Assembly (NCBI GenBank): GCA_005240025.1 | Contig: SBBK01000215.1 | Span: forward strand, 1 to 6,632 | Length of the DNA: 6,632 bases | Source: an archaeon | Lineage (GTDB): Archaea > Thermoproteota > Nitrososphaeria > Nitrososphaerales > Nitrosopumilaceae | Reading direction: 5' to 3' | In this document: positions 1 through 5,299 of the stretch, one piece after another | Position numbering within the stretch: the stretch's first letter is position 1 | How the letters are laid out: each line of letters opens with the position of its first letter | Translations under genes and position numbers: made by a program | The notes under the pieces: generated by a model | What the model was told of the DNA's origin: nothing | Databases searched by the model: none | Seen by the model: only the letters and a program-made list of their open reading frames with translations

Positions 1-68
1 AGGTAGCACTGGTTATCATAGACGACAAGCGGAAACAGATCCTTGAGTTCCAACGATCTGTCTGGTGA
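1..68 (+). CDS. Possible C-terminal end of an upstream gene (partial)
   Basis: The frame starting at base 3 is open for 21 codons and ends at TGA 66-68. It begins VALVIIDDKRKQ and ends FQRSVW, a mix of a hydrophobic strand and charged residues that looks like the end of a real protein. The other two plus frames hit stops within the first 46 bases or so. The protein family cannot be recognised from so short a piece. If real, the gene would lie about 100 bases upstream of the transketolase operon on the same strand. A chance open frame of this length is also possible. Confidence 0.35.
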   Translation, partial: VALVIIDDKRKQILEFQRSVW

Positions 69-87
69 TATCTGAGATTAAAATTTT

Positions 88-113
88 GGGAAATAGCTTT
101 TTATTGAATTTCC
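88..113 (+). repeat. Small inverted repeat with T-run in the leader region
   Basis: GGAAAT (89-94) and ATTTCC (108-113) form a 6-base inverted repeat around a 13-base loop that carries a run of five T. It lies 21 bases after the putative upstream stop codon, so it could mark the end of the upstream transcript. The TTTTTATT stretch at about 99-105 could instead act as a TATA-like element for the transketolase operon, which would give a leader of roughly 40 bases. The sequence does not decide between these. Confidence 0.25.
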
Positions 114-134
114 AGTCAGCCTCAAATCATGAGA

Positions 135-160
135 TTGCAATTCTGCCTATTTTTGCAATT
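135..160 (+). repeat. Two direct copies of TTGCAATT upstream of the transketolase start
   Basis: The octamer TTGCAATT occurs at 135-142 and again at 153-160, an 18-base period. Each copy contains the palindrome TTGCAA. They occupy bases -35 to -10 relative to the chosen ATG at 170, flanking the T-rich CTATTTTTG stretch. This is an arrangement expected of a tandem regulator site, but AT-rich leader DNA can give such repeats by chance. Confidence 0.4.
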
Positions 161-169
161 AGTGTAGAA

Positions 170-1837
170 ATGGGCCTCAACTATTATACTATTAAAAAAA
201 ATATCCGTAATGCAAGAAAACTTGTAATTCGCGCAACCTCGGTTGCAGGCTCCGGGCATCCGGGTGGCTCATTTTCTATGGCGGAGATAATGGGGTGCAT
301 ATTTTTCAAACATCTCCGATATGATCCCAGAAATCCAAACTGGGAAGACCGCGACAAACTGGTTCTCTCAAAGGGGCATGCATCACCCGGTCTTTTCTCA
401 AACATGGCAGTGGCTGGATATTTTCCGATATCCGAGCTTGACACACTGCGGCAGCTTGGCAGCAAACTGCAGGGACATCCCGATCTCAAGTGTCCCGGCG
501 TGGAGTTTTGTGGAGGGTCGCTTGGGATAGGACTGTCATTTTCCGTGGGACTGGCACTGGCAGCAAGACTCGACGGCAAGCAGACTCGAATTTTCACCGT
601 TTTAGGCGATGGCGAAACGGACGAGGGGCAGGTCTGGGAGGCTGCAATGACCGGCTCAAAATACAAGGTGGATAACCTGACTGCGATTTTGGACAGGAAC
701 TTTATCCAACAGGACTCTTACACCGAAAAAGTCATGCCGCTTGATGAGGAGCTTGTTGGCGACGACCTCTCCGAAATGTGGAAGGACGCAAGCAGATGGA
801 AGATCGGAGACAAGTGGAATTCTTTTGGATGGAATGTCATAGATATAGACGGGCACAGAATCGAGCAGCTAGACCATGCCATGAAAAAGGCAATGCAAAC
901 CAAAGGAGTCCCGACAATCATTGTTGCAAGAACCATCAAGGGCAAGGGCGTCGAGCACATGGAGGACAACCCCAAATGGCACGGCCAGGCGCCAAAAAAA
1001 GAGTTTGTGCCAATAATCGACATGGAAATCGACTCGCAGTCAATGATTGCCCCATCAATAATTGCAGGCGACATGACAAATCTTGAAAACGAGGTCAAAC
1101 GCTGCGTCGGTGGCAGGGCAGACTATATCCACCTGGATGTAATGGATGGAATGTTTGTCCCAAACAAAACCTTTGATCACGCAAAAATAAAGGAACTGAG
1201 GCCGCTAACGGTCATCCCATTTGATGCTCATCTGATGATAAATGAACCACTCAAATTCGTACGTGATTATGTGGACGCAGGCTCTGATATCATAACTGTG
1301 CACGCCGAGGTTTGCGATGCATCAAGCTTTGGAGAGATACATGACATTTTGAAGGCAAACCAGGTGGGAGTTGGTCTTGCAATAAACCCCGACACCGATC
1401 TGCCCGAATGGTCGATGCAGTTCATTCCAGGGCTTGATCAGCTGATTGTAATGTCTGTAGTTCCAGGCAAATCGGGCCAAAAATACATCGACTCGACCCA
1501 CGAGAAGATGCGGCAGCTGGCCAAAATCCTGACCGAACACAAATTTGATGGATACATCGAGGCGGACGGCGGCGTCACGCTTGATAACGTTGGTGCGTGT
1601 TTTGCTGATGGTGCGCGCGTCTTCGTGGGTGGCTCCGCAATAGTTGGCCAGCAGGACATGCGGGGTGTAATCAGGGAGTTCAGGAACAAAATCGCCTATG
1701 CCCGCCGTAAGACACTCATCCAAAAGGCACATGACCTTGGAGGGAAGGATCTTGTCGCAAAGTGGATTGATCTGCACACGATAGGAGAAAAAAAGAACCA
1801 GCTAGGTCTTATTGCAAAGGAGCTTGGCTATACATGA
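170..1837 (+). CDS. Bifunctional transketolase N-terminal subunit / ribulose-phosphate 3-epimerase
   Basis: Protein of 555 residues with two enzyme domains. Residues 1-285 match the thiamine-diphosphate-binding N-terminal half of transketolase: GSGHPGG (27-33), LSKGHASPG (66-74), GGSLGIGLS (115-123), the cofactor motif GDGETDEGQVWEA (146-158) with DRN (175-177), and KGKGVEHMEDNPKWHG (257-272). Residues 291-505 match ribulose-5-phosphate 3-epimerase: IAPS (293-296), HLDVMDG (321-327), DAHLM (352-356), VMSV (427-430) and EADGG (464-468). The four metal/catalytic residues H321, D323, H354 and D466 are all present. Residues 506-555 form a charged tail of unknown role. The other transketolase half is the next gene. 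ATG 170 is chosen because the SGHPGG motif then falls near residue 30, as in stand-alone N-subunits; the GTG at 65 adds 35 unrelated residues. Unusual points are the fusion itself and a roughly 20-residue insertion near 193-213. Cytoplasmic; non-oxidative pentose phosphate pathway. Confidence 0.93.
   Translation: MGLNYYTIKKNIRNARKLVIRATSVAGSGHPGGSFSMAEIMGCIFFKHLRYDPRNPNWEDRDKLVLSKGHASPGLFSNMAVAGYFPISELDTLRQLGSKLQGHPDLKCPGVEFCGGSLGIGLSFSVGLALAARLDGKQTRIFTVLGDGETDEGQVWEAAMTGSKYKVDNLTAILDRNFIQQDSYTEKVMPLDEELVGDDLSEMWKDASRWKIGDKWNSFGWNVIDIDGHRIEQLDHAMKKAMQTKGVPTIIVARTIKGKGVEHMEDNPKWHGQAPKKEFVPIIDMEIDSQSMIAPSIIAGDMTNLENEVKRCVGGRADYIHLDVMDGMFVPNKTFDHAKIKELRPLTVIPFDAHLMINEPLKFVRDYVDAGSDIITVHAEVCDASSFGEIHDILKANQVGVGLAINPDTDLPEWSMQFIPGLDQLIVMSVVPGKSGQKYIDSTHEKMRQLAKILTEHKFDGYIEADGGVTLDNVGACFADGARVFVGGSAIVGQQDMRGVIREFRNKIAYARRKTLIQKAHDLGGKDLVAKWIDLHTIGEKKNQLGLIAKELGYT
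1816..1822 (+). promoter_or_regulatory. Ribosome binding site for the transketolase C-subunit
   Basis: AAAGGAG lies 11 bases before the ATG at 1834, inside the last codons of the epimerase domain. It matches the anti-Shine-Dalgarno end of 16S rRNA. It supports independent or re-initiated translation of the second gene at the ATGA overlap. Confidence 0.5.
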
Positions 1838-2814
1838 GTGCGCCAGGCCAGCTCGCAGACATGCGAACCGCGTACGGGAAGGCGCTGCTAGACATAGGCC
1901 AAGAAAACCCAAACATCGTCGTACTTGGGGCAGACACCAGCGACTCGCTAAAAACTGCAGATTTTGGGAAAAAATTCCCAAACCGATTCTTCAATGTCGG
2001 AATCGCAGAAGCAAACCTTGTATCTGTGGCTGCGGGTCTTGCCATGTCTGGCAAGACGCCCTTTGCCAGTACATATGCCATCTTTCTGCCTGGTCGGTGC
2101 GTCGATCAGATACGAAATGCAATAGCATATCCATCACCTGCAGACAAAAAGGGGCTTAATGTCAAGCTTGTCGTGTCTCATGGGGGGATATCTGTCGGGG
2201 CAGACGGAGGCTCGCACCAGCAAATTGAAGACATCGCCATAATGAGGGCAATACCAAACATGTCTGTCTTGATACCTGCCGACACAGTTGCGGTAACCAA
2301 ACTCACATGGATAATATCGCAAAAATATGGCCCATTCTACATGCGAATGACAAGATCTTTATCTCCAATAATACATGCAGAATCCCAGGAATTTGAAATC
2401 GGCAAGGGGATTGCAATGAGGGAGGGGGCAGACTGCACAATTGCTGCATGTGGGCTGACAGTAAAAATGGCACTTGACGCAGCTGATTCACTAAGATATG
2501 AAGGGATCTCGTGCAGCGTAATCGACATGTTTTGCGTAAAACCAATTGATGCTGCACTACTAGAAAAATCTGCCAGACAGACAGGCTGCGTTGTAACCTG
2601 TGAGGAGCACAACGTGATGGGAGGCTTTGGCTCGGCAGTCTCAGAGGTATTGTCAGAAAACTATCCTGTGCCAGTTAAGAAGATTGGTGTGCAGGACAAG
2701 TTCGGCGAATCTGCACGGGACAGCGAAATTTCACAACTCTTGGAAAAACACGGCATAACATCACTTAATATAGCAAAAACAGTTAAGGAAGTAATAGGTA
2801 AGAAGAAACGATGA
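1834..2814 (+). CDS. Transketolase, C-terminal subunit
   Basis: Protein of 326 residues corresponding to the pyrimidine-binding and C-terminal domains of transketolase, the usual length for the separate archaeal C-subunit. Residues 8-170 form the Pyr domain. [10 protein letters not shown] (52-61) contains E59, the glutamate that activates the N1' position of thiamine diphosphate. [12 protein letters not shown] (122-133) is the conserved loop of the substrate channel. Residues about 185-320 form the C-terminal domain, with [11 protein letters not shown] (229-239) and the [16 protein letters not shown] block (256-271). With the N-subunit encoded just upstream it should form the complete enzyme, moving a two-carbon ketol unit between sugar phosphates. 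The start overlaps the stop of the upstream gene as ATGA, and the stop overlaps the start of the transaldolase gene in the same way. This arrangement favours coupled synthesis at similar levels. Deoxyxylulose-phosphate synthase and the E1 enzymes share the fold, but the split layout and neighbours argue for transketolase. Confidence 0.94.
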   Translation: MSAPGQLADMRTAYGKALLDIGQENPNIVVLGADTSDSLKTADFGKKFPNRFFNVGIAEANLVSVAAGLAMSGKTPFASTYAIFLPGRCVDQIRNAIAYPSPADKKGLNVKLVVSHGGISVGADGGSHQQIEDIAIMRAIPNMSVLIPADTVAVTKLTWIISQKYGPFYMRMTRSLSPIIHAESQEFEIGKGIAMREGADCTIAACGLTVKMALDAADSLRYEGISCSVIDMFCVKPIDAALLEKSARQTGCVVTCEEHNVMGGFGSAVSEVLSENYPVPVKKIGVQDKFGESARDSEISQLLEKHGITSLNIAKTVKEVIGKKKR

Positions 2815-3476
2815 AGATCTTTTTGGATACTGCCAACCTGCAATCCATTCGTATGTATAATGACATGGGCCTGCTTGACGGAATAACGACAAATCCCTCG
2901 CTCTTGGCCAGGGAGGGGGGCGACCCCCAGAAAACAATGGAGGAGATAGTTCGCATTGTAAAAGGCGACGTCTCACTAGAGGTAGTCAGCACAGAATATT
3001 ATGGCATGTTGGAGGAAGCTCGCAAGCTCAAAAGATACGGCTCAAACGTGGTGATCAAGGTACCAATGACGCCTGAGGGCCTGAGGGCCTGCAAAACCCT
3101 CACATCTGAGGGGATGGCAGTAAATGTCACACTCGTGTTTTCACCAAACCAGGCCGTACTGGCTGCAAAGGCCGGCGCAAAATACGTAAGCCCCTTCATT
3201 GGAAGACTGGACGACATAGGCCAGGACGGGATGAGCCTCATTGCAGAGCTCAGGCAGATATTTTCCAACTATGGCTTCAAAACCCAGATTCTGGTAGCAA
3301 GTGTTCGTCATCCAATGCATGTGGTGGAAGCCGCAAAGATAGGCGCAGACGTGGTTACACTGCCGCCAGATGTTCTTGGCAAGATGCTAAAGCATCCGCT
3401 AACTGACATTGGTCTGAAGAACTTTTTGGCCGACTGGGAAAAACTAAAGCAGGAAAATCCCAAAGTTCGATTCTGA
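2811..3476 (+). CDS. tal: Transaldolase, TalC-type (short family)
   Basis: Protein of 221 residues, the size of the short TalC/fructose-6-phosphate aldolase family rather than the roughly 320-residue classical transaldolases. Visible motifs are FLDTAN (4-9, D6), GITTNPSLL (24-32), [11 protein letters not shown] (80-90) with the Schiff-base lysine K83, VNVTLVFS (104-111), [14 protein letters not shown] (127-140) and ILVASVRH (160-167) near the phosphate site. Two positions separate true transaldolases from the aldolase FSA of E. coli: the FSA glutamine is here E57 (SLEVVS), and the FSA active-site tyrosine is here F129. Both favour transaldolase, which moves dihydroxyacetone units between sedoheptulose-7-P and glyceraldehyde-3-P. 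This assignment rests on family knowledge and alignment by eye. Last gene of the operon, overlapping the transketolase C-subunit by ATGA. An 8-base tandem repeat lies at 3071-3091. Confidence 0.92.
   Translation: MKIFLDTANLQSIRMYNDMGLLDGITTNPSLLAREGGDPQKTMEEIVRIVKGDVSLEVVSTEYYGMLEEARKLKRYGSNVVIKVPMTPEGLRACKTLTSEGMAVNVTLVFSPNQAVLAAKAGAKYVSPFIGRLDDIGQDGMSLIAELRQIFSNYGFKTQILVASVRHPMHVVEAAKIGADVVTLPPDVLGKMLKHPLTDIGLKNFLADWEKLKQENPKVRF
3071..3091 (+). repeat. 8-base tandem repeat inside the transaldolase gene
   Basis: GCCTGAGG occurs at 3071-3078 and 3079-3086, followed by a partial copy GCCTG at 3087-3091. The unit is not a multiple of three, so gain or loss of one copy would shift the frame just after the Schiff-base lysine motif. 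In the current state the frame is intact (TPEGLRAC). Confidence 0.8.
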
Positions 3477-3507
3477 TGCTGGTCAGCTCGATTCCCCACG
3501 TGTTCTC

Positions 3508-3519
3508 TCAAAAATAAAA
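3508..3519 (-). terminator. Possible T-rich terminator for the histidine kinase transcript
   Basis: Read on the minus strand this stretch is TTTTATTTTTGA, about 145 bases beyond the kinase stop. Archaeal termination mainly needs a T-rich tract on the coding strand and no strong hairpin. It is the best minus-strand T-tract between the two convergent genes, and it lies only about 30 bases from the transaldolase stop. Confidence 0.3.
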
Positions 3520-3524
3520 TTTTG

Positions 3525-3581
3525 GCCAAGTGGTTTATGGCAACTAAGCTTCGATACTGTTTGGGGTTCTGTTAACTTGGC
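3525..3581. repeat. Intergenic inverted repeat between convergent genes
   Basis: GCCAAGT (3525-3531) and ACTTGGC (3575-3581) form a perfect 7-base inverted repeat separated by 43 bases. The central part also holds the short palindromes AAGCTT and GTTAAC. No protein is encoded in bases 3477-3663 that I can support. The element could fold in either transcript, but the loop is long. Confidence 0.35.
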
Positions 3582-3587
3582 GGTCTA

Positions 3588-3631
3588 ATGCTCAACCTGA
3601 GATTGAAGTGTCCAAAATAGCATCTTTTTTT
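3588..3631 (+). terminator. Probable terminator of the pentose phosphate operon
   Basis: A run of seven T (3625-3631) follows ATGCT (3588-3592) and AGCAT (3619-3623), which can pair as a weak 5-base stem. A second small pairing, TCAA with TTGA (3592-3595, 3603-3606), lies nearby. The run is about 150 bases after the transaldolase stop and is the longest T-tract on the plus strand in this gap. It fits archaeal T-tract termination. Confidence 0.45.
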
Positions 3632-3639
3632 GATTATGT

Positions 3640-3649
3640 CTACATGTAG
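3640..3649. repeat. Perfect 10-base palindrome CTACATGTAG
   Basis: CTACATGTAG equals its own reverse complement and lies 14 bases beyond the stop codon of the histidine kinase gene. It has no loop, so an RNA hairpin role is unlikely. It may be a protein-binding site or chance. Confidence 0.5.
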
Positions 3650-3663
3650 TTCGAAGAAAACCT

Positions 3664-5112
3664 CTAGCCGTCCTTGTTTTTTATTATCTTTTTTGGCAAC
3701 TCTATTGTGAATGTGGTGGGTTCATTTCTTGCCGATATGTGTCCGCCGTGGCTCTCAACTATGTTTTTGCAGGTGGCCAGCCCCAGGCCGGTGCCATTCA
3801 TCTTTGTTGTAAATAACGGTTCAAATATTCTTGGCAGCGCGCGTGCAGGAATGCCTGGCCCGCTATCTTCAATCACTATCACAACATCGTCCTCCCGCTC
3901 AAATGTCCTGATTCGTATCTCTCCAACATTCTTCATGGCCTGAATGGAATTCGTTATCATGTTTGCAAAGACGATCTCTAATTTTACAGGATCACATAAA
4001 ATGCGCGTATCGCTGCTCTGTATGGTGATTTTTACAGTATCCGGGATCACAATCCTGTCAAGTGAAGAATGGATTATGTCCTTCAGAATCGCCTCCTCCA
4101 ATGACAAATGCACGTATCTTACGTGCTCCAGTACCTGCTCTACCTCAAAATCCATCTTCTGCACAGCACGACTTATTATGTCCAAGTGTCTTGCTGATTT
4201 TTCATCGAGATCTGCATTTTCCATTTTCAGGAGCTGAACTCTATTCAAAATTATTGAAAGTGGATTCTTTAGGTTATGTGCTATGGAAGCAGATATTTCA
4301 CCTATCGTTGCTAATCGCTCATATCTTACAACCTCGTGTCTTGCTTTCTCTAACCTTTCAATCATTATGTTAAATGATTTTGCGAAGATGCCGATCTCGT
4401 TACTGCTCTCTACACTTGCAAGCGTAAAATCACCGCCTGCGATTTTATCGGCAGTCTGTCTGAGTTTCTCAAGGGGTGTAATGATTGAACGCTTGATACT
4501 CCAATTTATGATGGTTATCAAGATGACTCCAGCAATAACAAAACTCGCCGCAATAAAAAAAATCACCCCATTTATTTTTGCAATGTAGTCGTCCAAATAT
4601 GCGGGCGTGACATAGATCTCAACAACTCCAACAACGTTGTCGTCAAATTTTACTGGTGCATATATTTCCATTAGTTTTAGTTTATCGTCAAATTGAGTAG
4701 GAAATCCGGGATCAGAGAGTGGATCAGTGCTTGTAAAAATGGCTCCACTCAAGGCCTGCTGGAATCTCGGGTTTTCAGAAAAATTCTTGCCAACAACATA
4801 CTCCTCTGCAGAATAAATTATCGTGCCGTCTCTGCTCCACAAATTTATCCCTGCAATTTCGGGCGTCTTAACTTTTTGGGCAAATTCCGAAAACTCTTCC
4901 TGTTTTTCTGCATACTTCTGGGGATCGAAATCGTCTCTTTTAAGAAGCGCACCAATTTCAGCTGACACCGTATCTATGACTCTATCTTTCTTAATATCAA
5001 CTAGATATTTTGTGATGGTATCGCTAAGTAGCAATGATATTATCACTGCTAGAAAAATACCAAAAACTACAATTATTATAAATGCTAAATTGAACGTGGT
5101 CCTTATTCTCAT
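3664..5112 (-). CDS. Membrane sensor histidine kinase (Cache-HAMP-HisKA-HATPase)
   Basis: Protein of 482 residues from ATG 5112. Order: membrane segment 7-29; an outside sensor region about 30-180 resembling a single Cache domain (GINLWSRDGTIIYS 88-101, VGKNF, and GVVEIYV 162-168); membrane segment 182-204; HAMP linker about 205-258 (ITPLEKLRQTAD, then AGGDF); HisKA helices about 264-330 with phospho-acceptor H279 in ASIAHNLKNPL; HATPase about 340-475. The ATPase shows the N box (N384, N388), DSGPGIP (416-422), the F box RIFEPLFTTK (428-437) and GTGLGL (440-445). It should sense a small extracellular ligand and pass phosphate to a response regulator, but none is encoded in this window, so partner and signal are unknown. 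The residue after the histidine is Asn rather than the usual Glu/Asp. A GTG at 5187 would add 25 polar residues before the first membrane helix; ATG 5112 is preferred because both candidate promoters would start transcripts downstream of that GTG. Confidence 0.92.
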   Translation of the reverse strand: MRIRTTFNLAFIIIVVFGIFLAVIISLLLSDTITKYLVDIKKDRVIDTVSAEIGALLKRDDFDPQKYAEKQEEFSEFAQKVKTPEIAGINLWSRDGTIIYSAEEYVVGKNFSENPRFQQALSGAIFTSTDPLSDPGFPTQFDDKLKLMEIYAPVKFDDNVVGVVEIYVTPAYLDDYIAKINGVIFFIAASFVIAGVILITIINWSIKRSIITPLEKLRQTADKIAGGDFTLASVESSNEIGIFAKSFNIMIERLEKARHEVVRYERLATIGEISASIAHNLKNPLSIILNRVQLLKMENADLDEKSARHLDIISRAVQKMDFEVEQVLEHVRYVHLSLEEAILKDIIHSSLDRIVIPDTVKITIQSSDTRILCDPVKLEIVFANMITNSIQAMKNVGEIRIRTFEREDDVVIVIEDSGPGIPARALPRIFEPLFTTKMNGTGLGLATCKNIVESHGGHISARNEPTTFTIELPKKIIKNKDG

Positions 5113-5164
5113 TTCACAATCCGCAACACTATCGGACGGTTTTGGTAAGAGTATCTGAACATTG

Positions 5165-5174
5165 GATAAAATAC
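5165..5174 (-). promoter_or_regulatory. Candidate TATA element for the histidine kinase
   Basis: On the minus strand this reads GTATTTTATC. Transcription beginning about 27 bases downstream would start near 5143, giving a leader of about 30 bases before ATG 5112. An alternative TATA-like CATATTTA lies at 5211-5204 and would start transcripts near 5180. The choice between them is not decided by sequence. Confidence 0.35.
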
Positions 5175-5191
5175 GATTCCATCGCACTTTA

Positions 5192-5204
5192 AGGTAACTT
5201 ACCT
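5192..5204. promoter_or_regulatory. 13-base palindrome, possible operator
   Basis: AGGTAA (5192-5197), a central C, and TTACCT (5199-5204) form a perfect inverted repeat. It touches the TATA-like CATATTTA of the minus strand (5211-5204) and would fall between that element and its predicted transcript start near 5180. A bound protein there would block or modulate expression of the kinase gene. The symmetry is seen directly; the operator role is inferred. Confidence 0.45.
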
Positions 5205-5268
5205 AAATATGCATCAAGATACATACGATTGATTTCCAAAAATGAGAACGCGCCTGTGATCATCAAAG

Positions 5269-5276
5269 ATAAATAA
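5269..5276 (+). promoter_or_regulatory. Probable TATA box of the amidase-deiminase gene (leaderless)
   Basis: ATAAATAA, preceded by the purine-rich CAAAG that could serve as the TFB recognition element, is centred 27-28 bases before the ATG at 5300. That is the standard archaeal distance between TATA centre and transcription start, so the mRNA probably begins at or next to the start codon. No Shine-Dalgarno sequence precedes the ATG, which agrees with a leaderless transcript. Confidence 0.55.
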
Positions 5277-5299
5277 GAACCCACGCCAGAGTGCCCCTG

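Noticed and set aside
65..169. Extended GTG start for the transketolase-epimerase gene, adding 35 residues
   Set aside because: The extra residues match nothing in the transketolase N-domain, the region is AT-rich leader sequence with repeats, and ATG 170 places the SGHPGG motif at the expected distance from the N-terminus.
184..666. Long minus-strand open frame opposite transketolase (160 codons)
   Set aside because: It is Pro/Ser-rich with no recognisable domain and lies fully opposite strongly conserved transketolase motifs, so it is a shadow.
1322..1777. Minus-strand open frame opposite the epimerase domain (151 codons)
   Set aside because: No family resemblance, and the plus strand here carries conserved epimerase motifs.
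2811..3476. Naming the TalC-family protein fructose-6-phosphate aldolase
   Set aside because: E57 and F129 and the operon partners favour transaldolase.
3520..3600. tRNA-like piece: GGCCAAGTGGTTTATGGC resembles a D-arm
   Set aside because: No acceptor stem, anticodon arm or T-arm could be fitted around it.
3646..3656. GTTCGAA resembling a tRNA T-loop
   Set aside because: The flanking bases (ATGTA and GAAAA) do not pair, so there is no T-stem.
5113..5187. Extended GTG start for the histidine kinase, adding 25 residues
   Set aside because: It would put a polar, proline-containing stretch before the first membrane helix, and both candidate TATA elements would start transcription downstream of this GTG.
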